13,252 nt of DNA from Pseudomonadota bacterium (GTDB lineage: Bacteria; Pseudomonadota; Alphaproteobacteria; Rhodobacterales; Rhodobacteraceae). A model generated the notes under the pieces. That model made no database searches. It saw only the letters and a program-made list of their open reading frames with translations, and was not told the DNA's origin. The DNA lies in assembly GCA_027592105.1 (NCBI GenBank), contig JAQCLA010000041.1, forward strand, positions 1 through 13,252, given 5' to 3'. The position numbers and the translations under genes are program-made. The stretch's first letter is position 1, and each line of letters begins with the position of its first letter. Shown here piece by piece: positions 1-7,546 of this stretch.

Positions 1-1356
1 GATCTGACCCCCTTTGACCTGTCGCGGTGGCAAGATTTGATGCACCCGCAAGATCGGCCCAGATTCATCCGCGCGTGGGACGATTTGCTGCGCCGTAAAA
101 AAGGGCGTTTCGATCTTGAATTGCGGCTGCGCAACCATGCGGGCGGATGGACATGGTGCGCCTTGCATGGCGGTGTGACCGATGACGACGGCACCGCCGC
201 ACCAACCCGTATCTCGGGCGTCTTGCTCGATGTCTCGTCGCAACATGCGCTGGAAACCGAAGTGATCCGCCGTGATGCCGCGATCACCGCCACGGGGGAC
301 GGCCTTTGCATCACTGACGAAAAGGGCCTGATCGTCGATGCAAACCCGGCGCTGGCGGGCATGTTGGGCCATGTCACGCCGCGTGATGTGATCGGCACGA
401 TCTGGGCATCGCTTTTCGTATCTGAATCGATCACGCATCTTTATGAATTCGGCCTCGACACGCTGCATCAGCGCGGCACATGGCAGGGTGAAGCCGTGAT
501 GCAGCGTAAAGATGGCACGGCGCTCGAGGTGGAACTCAGCCTGACAGAAATGCCCGATCAAAGCGTGATCTGGATTTGCCGCGATGTCACGGCGCGCAAC
601 GAAACAGCGCGCCAAATGCTGGCCATGCGTGACAATGTCCAACGCGCGCAACGCCAAGAAAGCGTGAACCTGATCGCGGCGGGCTTTACCCATGACCTGA
701 CCAATCTGGTTGCCTTGGTCTCGCATCTGTCCGACCCCGCGACACGGGGGCAATTCGACAAGGAATTCGACGTCATCGCGGAAATCCACGCCGCCGCAAG
801 ACAGATGGTGGCCTTGCTCGATCCGATCAGACAGCTTGGCCGCCGCCAGGTGCAGCGCTGCGAAATCGATCTGGGTGCCCTGCTGCAGGAGGCCGTGGGT
901 ATCTTACGCATTGCGGCGCCGCGCGACCTTCGGATCAAGTCCAAGATCGCCGACCACGGGCTGCGCGTGGTGGCCGACCAGATGCAACTGATGCAGGTGT
1001 TGCTCAACTTGGGCCTCAATGCCCGCGAGGCGGTCGGCGATGGGGCGCAGAGCATCACATTGTCGCTGACGCGGGCCGTATCCATTCCCGCGGGTGCGAA
1101 ACTCGAAACAGGGGTGATCCCTACCGCGCCTTTCGCTCTTTTCGCCATCGCCGACACCGGCCCCGGCATGGATCTGGCGACACGCGCCAAGATATGGGAG
1201 CCTTATTTCACCACCAAGACGCTCAGCGGTACGGGCCTCGGCCTTTTCGTGGTCGCCGATATCGTGCGCGGTGCGGGTGGCGGCATTGCCTTGTCGACAG
1301 CAGCCGGCGAAGGCACCACCTTCTATATTGCCTGGCCGTTGGACCAAGGGGCTTGA
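1..1356 (+). CDS. PAS-domain sensor histidine kinase (5' end outside window)
   Basis: The reading frame is open from base 1, so the N-terminus is missing; 451 residues are visible. They begin in the C-terminal half of a PAS fold (residues about 1-80, with GGWTWCALHGG and RISGVLLDV). A second PAS domain follows at about 90-200 (DGLCITDEKGLIVDANPAL, then WICRDVTARNE). The dimerisation/phosphoacceptor helix holds GFTHDLTNL, with His231 as the probable phosphorylated residue. The ATPase domain shows an N box around Asn336/Asn340 (LNLGLNAREAV), DTGPGM (Asp385), an F box (WEPYFTTK) and GTGLGLF. The protein stops right after the ATPase domain, so there is no fused receiver. Family knowledge says it autophosphorylates and passes phosphate to a response regulator; no regulator is visible here, so signal and target are unknown. 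No TM segment is seen in the visible part. The H-box HDLTNL departs from the usual HDFNN or HELRN forms. Confidence 0.9.
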   Translation, partial: DLTPFDLSRWQDLMHPQDRPRFIRAWDDLLRRKKGRFDLELRLRNHAGGWTWCALHGGVTDDDGTAAPTRISGVLLDVSSQHALETEVIRRDAAITATGDGLCITDEKGLIVDANPALAGMLGHVTPRDVIGTIWASLFVSESITHLYEFGLDTLHQRGTWQGEAVMQRKDGTALEVELSLTEMPDQSVIWICRDVTARNETARQMLAMRDNVQRAQRQESVNLIAAGFTHDLTNLVALVSHLSDPATRGQFDKEFDVIAEIHAAARQMVALLDPIRQLGRRQVQRCEIDLGALLQEAVGILRIAAPRDLRIKSKIADHGLRVVADQMQLMQVLLNLGLNAREAVGDGAQSITLSLTRAVSIPAGAKLETGVIPTAPFALFAIADTGPGMDLATRAKIWEPYFTTKTLSGTGLGLFVVADIVRGAGGGIALSTAAGEGTTFYIAWPLDQGA

Positions 1357-1367
1357 GCCTGTCGCGC

Positions 1368-1433
1368 ATGGCTGTCAATCTTTCGACAGAGCGCATCGCG
1401 CTTTCGCCCCTGACCGAAAAGGACGCCCCGTAA
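1368..1433 (+). pseudogene. possible remnant of a GNAT acetyltransferase N-terminus
   Basis: A short frame of 21 residues plus stop begins 11 bp after the kinase stop codon. Its peptide, with LSTERIALSPLTEKDAP at the C-terminal end, reads like the first beta strand and following loop of RimJ/RimL-type GNAT acetyltransferases, which often begin with a pattern such as LxTERLxLRPLTxxDAP. The frame then ends in TAA, which shares its last base with the ATG of the M20 peptidase gene (TAATG). Downstream of the stop this frame shows no GNAT-like residues and soon meets another stop. I infer either a deletion scar that joined a lost acetyltransferase gene to the peptidase, or a small translated leader that couples kinase and peptidase translation. 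Chance similarity is possible because the match is short. Confidence 0.3.
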
Positions 1434-2818
1434 TGCTCGATACTTCGCCTCGTGACGCGGCCGTGGATTTGGCCCGCGGCCTAGCGGGTGATGATGCGTT
1501 TCGTGCCGCCTTGGCCGATTTGATCGCCTTTCCGACCGACGCCAGCGATCCCGATGCGCCGTTGCATGCCTATCTCGCCCATGTGGCCCAAGGTTTTGCC
1601 GCCATGGGCTTTGAGATGCAGGGCTATACGTCGGATGGGCATCCGTTCTTGCTGGTCAGCCGCGTCGAAGACAAAAGACGCCCCACCATCCTTGGCTATG
1701 CCCATGGTGATACGGTGCCCGGCATGGCCGGGCGTTGGGCCAATGGGCGCGACCCTTGGGTGCTGGATGTCGATGAGGCGCGCGGCCTTTGGTACGGGCG
1801 CGGCATTGCCGACAACAAGGGCCAGATGCTCGTCAATATGACCGCGATGCAGGCCGTGATCGCCGCGCGCGGATCGCTTGGCGTCAATGCGCATATCCTG
1901 ATCGAGATGGGTGAAGAGATCGGCTCACCGGGTTTGCGCAAAGTCTGTGAAAAGCTGAAATCGCGCCTCAAGGCCGATCTGCTGATCGCCTCGGATGGGC
2001 CGCGCATCGATGCGATGACGCCGACGCTGTTCTTGGGCGCGCGGGGCGGGGCAAGCTTTCGGCTGATGCTGCGCCGTCGCACAGGCGGGCGGCATTCAGG
2101 CAATTTCGGTGGCGCGTTGAAAAACCCCGCGCTGGAATTGGCCCATGCGCTGGCCTGCATCACCGATGCGCAAGGCGCGCTGCAGGTCAAAGGCTGGCTG
2201 CCCGCAACCATCCCCGATGCCGCCCGCACCGCTTTGGCCGGGCTGACCCCGGCGGGTGGCGAGGTCGATGCAGATTGGGGGGCCAAGGGCCTGACCCCGG
2301 CCGAGCGTATCCATGCGTGGAACAGCGCCGAGATCTTGGCCTTTTCGGCAGGCGACATCGCCCATCCCGTCAATGCCATCCCCGATGTGGCCGAAGCGGT
2401 GGTGCAACTGCGCTATGTGCCGGGGATCGCCGATGATGATTTGGGGGCGGCGTTGCGCGCCCATCTCGATGCGCATGGGCATGGCGATGTCACGATTGCA
2501 GAACTTGGCCCCCGCTTTCGCGCCTCGGCCACGCCGGTCGATCACGCGTCGGTCGGTTTCGCCGCCGCCTCACTGGCCCGCACCCATGGCGCGCCGCCCG
2601 TGGTACTGCCCTCGCTTGGCGGATCACTGCCCAATGATATCTTCACCGAGGTGCTAGGCCTGCCCACGATCTGGGTGCCCCATTCCTATCCGGGCTGTGC
2701 GCAGCATGCCCCTGACGAACATCTGCCGGCCGAACTTTTCACACAGGCCGCAGGGCTGATGGCAGGGCTTTACTGGGATCTCGGCACAGCTTCGAAATCG
2801 ACATTGGGCCTCGGCTGA
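1433..2818 (+). CDS. M20-family metallopeptidase/deacylase
   Basis: This 461-residue protein has the expected M20 (ArgE/DapE/carboxypeptidase) metal-site pattern: His91 and Asp93 in YAHGDTVP, bridging Asp127 in GRGIADNKGQ, the catalytic Glu pair Glu161-Glu162 in EMGEEIGSPG, Asp188 in ASDGPR, and His425 near the C-terminus in GCAQHAPDE. The dimerisation/lid domain lies between about residues 200 and 330. Family members hydrolyse amide bonds of dipeptides or N-acyl amino acids using two zinc ions; the substrate here cannot be read from the sequence. No signal peptide is seen, so it is probably cytoplasmic. The start at 1433 is chosen because an AAAAGGA ribosome site lies at 1417-1423, nine bases upstream; the frame is open further upstream but only through kinase sequence. 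It lies 76 bp behind the kinase, with a small frame between. Its last 49 bp overlap the convergent holin gene. Confidence 0.9.
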   Translation: MLDTSPRDAAVDLARGLAGDDAFRAALADLIAFPTDASDPDAPLHAYLAHVAQGFAAMGFEMQGYTSDGHPFLLVSRVEDKRRPTILGYAHGDTVPGMAGRWANGRDPWVLDVDEARGLWYGRGIADNKGQMLVNMTAMQAVIAARGSLGVNAHILIEMGEEIGSPGLRKVCEKLKSRLKADLLIASDGPRIDAMTPTLFLGARGGASFRLMLRRRTGGRHSGNFGGALKNPALELAHALACITDAQGALQVKGWLPATIPDAARTALAGLTPAGGEVDADWGAKGLTPAERIHAWNSAEILAFSAGDIAHPVNAIPDVAEAVVQLRYVPGIADDDLGAALRAHLDAHGHGDVTIAELGPRFRASATPVDHASVGFAAASLARTHGAPPVVLPSLGGSLPNDIFTEVLGLPTIWVPHSYPGCAQHAPDEHLPAELFTQAAGLMAGLYWDLGTASKSTLGLG

Positions 2819-3327
2819 TCCACGTCCGCCCGCCACGCCGACAGTGCCGGGCTGTCCGCGATCGGGTCACGGGCGGGCGGCCTTTCCGCCCTGCCCCGGC
2901 CAAGGATGCGCCCGGTGCGACGTGTGACGTGTGGCGCGCGCATATAATGCAGCTCGCGCGCCCCGAAGTAAAAGCTGACCACCGCCCCCAAAAGCCACCA
3001 CAACGGGTCAGGCACCAAGGACAGCCCCACCATCCGCGCCCCGAACCCCGCAGGATCAACCATCGCGAAGATGAACAGCCCCAAGGTGCCAAGCGCCAAC
3101 ATCGGGCGTGGCAAGCGGTTCAATCCGTTGATGGCCGTATCAAACCAGGTATCGCCGGCATGTTGAAACTCGGCCCTGGCCGTTTCCAGCGTGGCGCGAT
3201 GGATCGCGGCATCCAACTCGATGGCGCGTGTCGCATTGGGCACAAAGACCTCCGACACACCCTCGGCCGCGGACCCGATCGCCTCGGCTGCGCGTGCAAC
3301 CCCCATAGCCCGCCCGATCACCTCCAT
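2770..3327 (-). CDS. three-TM holin of the gene-transfer-agent release type
   Basis: The 185-residue protein has an amphipathic N-terminal region (1-70) and then a hydrophobic block at about 75-124 that can form three closely spaced membrane segments (about 75-91, 93-106 and 108-124, around LGTLGLFIFAMVDPAGF and WWLLGAVVSFYFGARE). A basic, proline-rich tail of about 60 residues follows. This matches the family described as holin of three TMs for gene-transfer release. In Rhodobacter capsulatus an endolysin and holin gene pair away from the main GTA cluster is needed to lyse producer cells. The role inferred here is permeabilising the inner membrane so the neighbouring muramidase can reach peptidoglycan. 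The gene starts inside the end of the muramidase gene (10-bp overlap), which suggests co-transcription and translational coupling; a GGGTGG ribosome site lies six bases upstream of the ATG. Its 3' end runs 49 bp into the convergent peptidase gene. Confidence 0.85.
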   Translation of the reverse strand: MEVIGRAMGVARAAEAIGSAAEGVSEVFVPNATRAIELDAAIHRATLETARAEFQHAGDTWFDTAINGLNRLPRPMLALGTLGLFIFAMVDPAGFGARMVGLSLVPDPLWWLLGAVVSFYFGARELHYMRAPHVTRRTGRILGRGRAERPPARDPIADSPALSAWRADVDQPRPNVDFEAVPRSQ

Positions 3328-3929
3328 GACGCCACCCTTTCGCGATGTGCCGCCTCGCTCAAATGCCAGCGCGGCGAGATGAATTCTTCGGCCCGCGTGA
3401 TCCAGCCGCCTTTGCCACCATCACGGCGGCGCGCGAATTTGCGGCTAGACGGGCGGCGGTCGGCCAAGCGGTAGTAGTAATTGCGCCGCGCGATGCCGTA
3501 TGCATCGACCAGATGATCGGGAGCTTGCGCCATCGCGCCATGGGCCGCGCGCGCCGTCAGCGGCCCGATGCGGCCATCGACCGCCAGATCATGGCCCATA
3601 TCGCGCAACAGCCGCTGCAAGATTCTCACAGCATTGGCGCCTGCATTGACATACATGTCGAAAACGCTGGGCTGCAGGGCCGCTGGCAAACGCCCGATCC
3701 CCGGACGCGCGAAGTAATGTTCAATGAAAATCGCAACCGCCTGCGCGCGCGTCATCAGCTGCACATCGCGGACATCGACATCGCCGTCGCCGTCCAGATC
3801 AAGCCCCAAGGCACGCATGGTATGGATGGTCACGCCGAAATTCGTGGGCCCACCCGGATCATCGGGATCATCCACAAATCCCCCTTCACGGGTCACGATA
3901 TCTTCTGCGATGGCTCGAACCGACAGCAT
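3318..3929 (-). CDS. GH108 N-acetylmuramidase (holin-associated endolysin)
   Basis: The 203-residue protein begins with a GH108 lysozyme-like domain (about 1-95) containing REGGFVDDPDDPGGPTNFGV; Glu15 is the expected catalytic acid. A C-terminal peptidoglycan-binding domain follows (about 95-190, with VDGRIGPLTARA and NYYYRLA). The domain order matches holin-associated N-acetylmuramidases. Between the catalytic motif and helix MTRAQAVAIFIEHYF sits DLDGDGDVDVRD (44-55), a perfect EF-hand/dockerin-like calcium loop pattern. The expected action is cleavage of peptidoglycan glycan strands during GTA release or prophage-like lysis. No signal peptide is visible, so export should depend on the holin. 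The start at 3929 is chosen because GGAGGGG (3937-3943) sits seven bases upstream and the family pattern begins SVRAIAEDIV; the frame is open 17 codons further upstream, with weaker support. The gene overlaps the holin gene by 10 bp. No capsid, portal or terminase gene is visible nearby. Confidence 0.9.
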   Translation of the reverse strand: MLSVRAIAEDIVTREGGFVDDPDDPGGPTNFGVTIHTMRALGLDLDGDGDVDVRDVQLMTRAQAVAIFIEHYFARPGIGRLPAALQPSVFDMYVNAGANAVRILQRLLRDMGHDLAVDGRIGPLTARAAHGAMAQAPDHLVDAYGIARRNYYYRLADRRPSSRKFARRRDGGKGGWITRAEEFISPRWHLSEAAHRERVASWR

Positions 3930-3954
3930 GGGTTCGCCCCTCCATGCTCGGTTG

Positions 3955-3998
3955 ATCATAGGCGCAAATTCGCAGATCACCGTGAAGATCGCGTTAAC
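3955..3998 (-). promoter_or_regulatory. possible promoter and TTAA-type site for the lysis cassette
   Basis: On the minus strand, TATGAT at 3960-3955 resembles a -10 box and would give a leader of about 19 bases carrying the strong ribosome site. No good -35 box is seen. The palindrome GTTAAC at 3993-3998, about 35 bp further upstream, contains TTAAC, the core of a CtrA half site; CtrA is known to affect GTA genes in this group. A full CtrA site (two TTAA blocks seven bases apart) is not present, so this is weak. Confidence 0.22.
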
Positions 3999-4004
3999 GT
4001 CGGT

Positions 4005-4065
4005 GCTTCTTCGTTTCTGAAATATCCCGGGGGAACGGCCAAAGGCCGTGGGGGCAGCGCCCCCC
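4005..4065 (-). repeat. GC-rich intergenic element with tandem hairpins, possible terminator
   Basis: Read on the minus strand, directly after the oxidoreductase stop codon, comes a hairpin GGGGGC/GCCCCC with a three-base loop (4064-4050). A second hairpin ACGGCC/GGCCGT with a three-base loop follows (4049-4035), then CCCCCGGGATATTT and an AAACGAAGAAG tail. The two stems are contiguous. There is no strong U-run, so intrinsic termination is uncertain. The organisation (G-run, C-run, TATTT, purine-rich tail) is repeated at 12207-12260 behind grxD, so I read this as one copy of a dispersed gene-end element. Confidence 0.5.
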
Positions 4066-7000
4066 CTATTCCGCCGCCTGTGCCGCGGCGGTTTTGCCTG
4101 ATGCTAAGCCCTGCAAGATCTCCGCGCGCCGCAGCGCGGCTTTCGCGGCATTGGCTTCTTTCACCGGGCCGAAACCGCGGATCGACAAAGGCAATTCTGC
4201 CAGCGCGACCAAGGCGTCGCGATCGACAGACGCCGCCTTGGGCAGCCATGCATTCAGATCCGCCTCATATTGTGCGATCAGCGCACGCTCCATCCGCCGC
4301 TCGGCTGTATAGCCGAACGGGTTCAAAGGCGTGCCGCGCAATGGCTTGAGCCGCGCCAGCATAGGATAGATGCGCGCGATCCATGCGCCGAATGCGCGCT
4401 TCTTGGGCCGACCTGCCCCATCGCGCCCGGGCAACAAGGGCGGCGCGAGGTGATAACTGATCTTGAAATCCCCATCGAACTGCGCCCGCGCCTTGGCCTC
4501 TGTCGCCAGATGCAGCCGGGCCACTTCGAATTCATCCTTATAAGACAAAAGCTTATGATAGCCTTTGGCGACAGCTTCGCGCAGCACAGGGTCGGTGACG
4601 GCGTCGAGCAGACGCAGATAGCGCCGCGCCAAGCGCGCGTTTTGATAGGCGGTCAAATGCGCTGCGCGATAGGCGATCTTTTCATCCAGTGACTTGGGCT
4701 TTTCCACAACCTCCGCCGCGATCAGCCGCGCGGCTGCATCGGGGTTCACGATGGCCCAACGCCCCATATCGAAGGCTGTCGTGTTCGGCGCAACCGCCGC
4801 CCCATTGAGCGCGATAGCCTGCATGATCGCCCCATGGCTCAGCGGGATCAGCCCCATCTGCCATGCCGCGCCAAAGACCATCATGTTGGAATAAATACTA
4901 TCGCCCAACAAAACGCGCGACAGTTCGGTGGCATCGAGAAGGGCCAAGCGATCTTGAAGTTTTGCCTTAAGGGCGATTTCCAAATCAGTCTTGGGTATGG
5001 TGAATTCCGTATTTCGCGTGAAGTCGCCCGTGATGATCTCATGGGCGTTGACCACACCGCCCGTCTGGCCCGCGCGCATCAGCCCGAGGCTTTTGGCCCC
5101 GCCGCTGACCACCAGATCGCCACCGATCACGGCATGGGCCTCACCCAAGGCAAGGCGGATGGCCGAGATCTCAACTGGTGTTTCCGCGATGCGCAGATGA
5201 ATCCAGACAGCGCCACCCTTTTGGGCCAGCCCCGCCATTTCGATCATGCCCACGCCCTTGCCGTCGATCTGGGCCGCTTGCGCCATGACCGCGCCGATCG
5301 TGACCACGCCCGTGCCGCCAACGCCTGTGACCAGCACGTTATGGGTGCCGTTGATCGCAGGCAAAACCGGATCGGGCAGGCCCGACAGATCGACCTCGGC
5401 TGTTGCCTGTTTGCGGATCTTGGCGCCTTCCAGCGTCACGAAGCTGGGGCAAAACCCCTTGAGACAGCTGAAATCCTTGTTGCAGCTTGATTGGTCGATG
5501 GCGCGTTTGCGGCCAAGCTCGGTTTCCACCGGCACGATCGAGACGCAGTTCGACTGCACCCCGCAATCGCCACAGCCTTCGCAGACATCCGTATTGATAA
5601 AGACGCGCCGATCCGGGTCGGGAAAGCGACCGCGCTTGCGGCGACGGCGTTTTTCCGCCGCGCAGGTCTGCACATAGACGATCGCCGAAACCCCTTCGAT
5701 TTTTTGAAACCGCTCTTGGACCGCCATTAGATCATCGCGCGGATGCTTTTCGATGCCTGCAGGAAAGGCCGCCCAATCGATCTCTTCTTTTGGGTCATAG
5801 ACCACGGCCAAATGGCGCACGCCGATTGCCAGAACCTCGGCCACGACGCGGGCAGGATCAAGGCCACCATCATTGCCCTGACCGCCTGTCATGGCCACGG
5901 CGTCGTTGAACAGGATCTTATAGGTGATGGTCGTGTTGGCCGCGACCGCCGCACGGATCGCCATGATGCCCGAATGGTTGTAGGTGCCTTCGCCGATATT
6001 CTGGAAAATATGGCCGCGCGTCGAAAACGGCGCCTCGCCGATCCAATTGGCGCCCTCGCCGCCCATATGAGTAAAGGCCTCGGTGCCGCGATCCATCCAT
6101 TTGACCATGAAGTGACAGCCGATGCCCGCACCTGCGCGCGCGCCCTCAGGCACTTTGGTCGAGGTGTTATGCGGGCAACCCGAGCAGAACCACGGGGTGC
6201 GCTGCGCCAGATCGGGGGCATTGCCACTGCGCGCGACCGCATCGACATGGGCCAGGCCTGCGCGGATACGGTCGGTGCCGCGCCCCTCTTCAATCAGGAT
6301 TTTGCCAAGTTTCAGTGCGATATCGACAGGGTCGAGGGCGAAATGCTCGGGAAAAAGCACCTCTCCGCTTGCCCCTTTGCGGTGGCCAAAAACCCGCCGC
6401 CCGCGCCGGTCGTCGAAAATCGCTTCCTTGACTTGGCCTTCGATCAGCTTGCGCTTTTCCTCGATCACCACGATCAGGTCCAGCCCCTCGGCCCAATCGG
6501 CAAAGCTTTGCATATCAAGCGGCCATGTCTGGCCGATCTTGTAGGTGGTCACACCCAGTTCTTCGGCCGCCGCCGCATCGATGCCCAGTGTCGCAAGGGC
6601 GGTCATCAGGTCGAGCCAATTCTTGCCCGCGGCAACAAAGCCGATCTTGGCCCCCGCTTTGCCATGCACGCGCAGATCCATATGATTGGCCCGCGCAAAG
6701 GCCACGGCGGCGTCTCGCTTATGGGTGAAAAGACGCTCTTCCTGCGCGATCCAATGATCATCCAAACGGATATTCAGCCCACCCTCGGGCATGGCGAAAT
6801 CAGGCCAGATAAACTGCATCCGATCAGGGTTGCCGTCGACAACGGCTGTGGCCTCGACCGTGTCTTTCATCGTCTTGAGGCCGACCCAAAGCCCGGCAAA
6901 ACGGCTCAGCGCAAAACCATATGCACCATAGTCGAGAATTTCTTGCACACCCGCGGGGCTGACCACCGGCATTCCGGCATCGACCATCGCCCAATCGGAT

Positions 7001-7473
7001 TGGTGGCACACGGTGGAGCTTTCGCCCGTGTGATCATCGCCCATGGCCATGATCACGCCTCCATGGCGTGAAGAGCCGGCCATATTGACATGGCGCATCA
7101 CATCGCCCGCGCGGTCCACCCCCGGCCCCTTGCCATACCATAGGCCAAAGACACCGTCATACTTGCCTTCGCCGTAAAGTTCGGCCCGCTGGCTGCCCCA
7201 AAGGGCGGTTGCGGCCAAATCTTCGTTCAATCCGGGTTGGAATAGGATCTCGGCGTCGCTGAGGTGGGATTTCGCGCGCGCCATCTGCATGTCGACCGCA
7301 CCAAGCGGCGAGCCGCGATAGCCCGTCACAAGCCCCGCGGTGTTCAAACCTGCCGCCAAATCGCGGGCTTTTTGCATCAGCATCAAACGCACCAACGCTT
7401 GTGTACCTGTCAGCAATACCTGTGATCTTGACAGATCGAAGCGATCTTCAAGCGATACCTGCTGCACTCCCAT
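4066..7473 (-). CDS. ior: fused indolepyruvate:ferredoxin oxidoreductase family protein
   Basis: The 1135-residue single chain combines what are separate subunits in archaeal IOR. The N-terminal transketolase-like domain has LVTGYRGSPLGAVD (48-61). The thiamine-diphosphate region includes CSGCPHNTSTKVPEG (430-444), GIGCHFM, GGEGANWIG and FNDAVAMTGGQGNDGG (523-537). A ferredoxin-like segment has Cys631, 634, 637 and 643, then Cys664, 670 and 675. The gamma-type domain starts at VLVTGVGGTGVVT (713-725), and a C-terminal DUF6537-like region follows. The family decarboxylates aryl pyruvates from aromatic amino acids to aryl-acetyl-CoA, reducing ferredoxin; exact substrate use here is inferred. 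The start at 7473 has GGGAGG (7480-7485) six bases upstream and gives the usual family length. It is divergent from a LysR gene that may regulate it. No ferredoxin or CoA-ligase gene is adjacent. Confidence 0.92.
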   Translation of the reverse strand: MGVQQVSLEDRFDLSRSQVLLTGTQALVRLMLMQKARDLAAGLNTAGLVTGYRGSPLGAVDMQMARAKSHLSDAEILFQPGLNEDLAATALWGSQRAELYGEGKYDGVFGLWYGKGPGVDRAGDVMRHVNMAGSSRHGGVIMAMGDDHTGESSTVCHQSDWAMVDAGMPVVSPAGVQEILDYGAYGFALSRFAGLWVGLKTMKDTVEATAVVDGNPDRMQFIWPDFAMPEGGLNIRLDDHWIAQEERLFTHKRDAAVAFARANHMDLRVHGKAGAKIGFVAAGKNWLDLMTALATLGIDAAAAEELGVTTYKIGQTWPLDMQSFADWAEGLDLIVVIEEKRKLIEGQVKEAIFDDRRGRRVFGHRKGASGEVLFPEHFALDPVDIALKLGKILIEEGRGTDRIRAGLAHVDAVARSGNAPDLAQRTPWFCSGCPHNTSTKVPEGARAGAGIGCHFMVKWMDRGTEAFTHMGGEGANWIGEAPFSTRGHIFQNIGEGTYNHSGIMAIRAAVAANTTITYKILFNDAVAMTGGQGNDGGLDPARVVAEVLAIGVRHLAVVYDPKEEIDWAAFPAGIEKHPRDDLMAVQERFQKIEGVSAIVYVQTCAAEKRRRRKRGRFPDPDRRVFINTDVCEGCGDCGVQSNCVSIVPVETELGRKRAIDQSSCNKDFSCLKGFCPSFVTLEGAKIRKQATAEVDLSGLPDPVLPAINGTHNVLVTGVGGTGVVTIGAVMAQAAQIDGKGVGMIEMAGLAQKGGAVWIHLRIAETPVEISAIRLALGEAHAVIGGDLVVSGGAKSLGLMRAGQTGGVVNAHEIITGDFTRNTEFTIPKTDLEIALKAKLQDRLALLDATELSRVLLGDSIYSNMMVFGAAWQMGLIPLSHGAIMQAIALNGAAVAPNTTAFDMGRWAIVNPDAAARLIAAEVVEKPKSLDEKIAYRAAHLTAYQNARLARRYLRLLDAVTDPVLREAVAKGYHKLLSYKDEFEVARLHLATEAKARAQFDGDFKISYHLAPPLLPGRDGAGRPKKRAFGAWIARIYPMLARLKPLRGTPLNPFGYTAERRMERALIAQYEADLNAWLPKAASVDRDALVALAELPLSIRGFGPVKEANAAKAALRRAEILQGLASGKTAAAQAAE

Positions 7474-7511
7474 GGCGGGCCTCCCGTGACAGCGTAGATC
7501 CAAGCCCTTAC

Positions 7512-7540
7512 AACATAGGTAACAAATACTGACCTGTCTA
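7512..7540 (-). promoter_or_regulatory. candidate sigma-70-like promoter for the oxidoreductase gene
   Basis: On the minus strand, TAGACA (7540-7535; five of six bases match TTGACA) is separated by 17 bases from TATGTT (7517-7512; four of six match TATAAT). The start site would fall near 7505, giving a leader of about 32 bases that includes the GGGAGG ribosome site. Confidence 0.45.
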
Positions 7541-7546
7541 TTCAAA

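Noticed and set aside
2770..3929. A prophage or prophage remnant
   Set aside because: No integrase, repressor, terminase, structural gene, attachment repeat or compositional shift is visible; the pair matches GTA release genes better.
5743..7071. A 442-codon open frame on the plus strand opposite the oxidoreductase gene
   Set aside because: It lies wholly antisense to a gene with clear catalytic motifs, has shadow-like composition and no recognisable domain.
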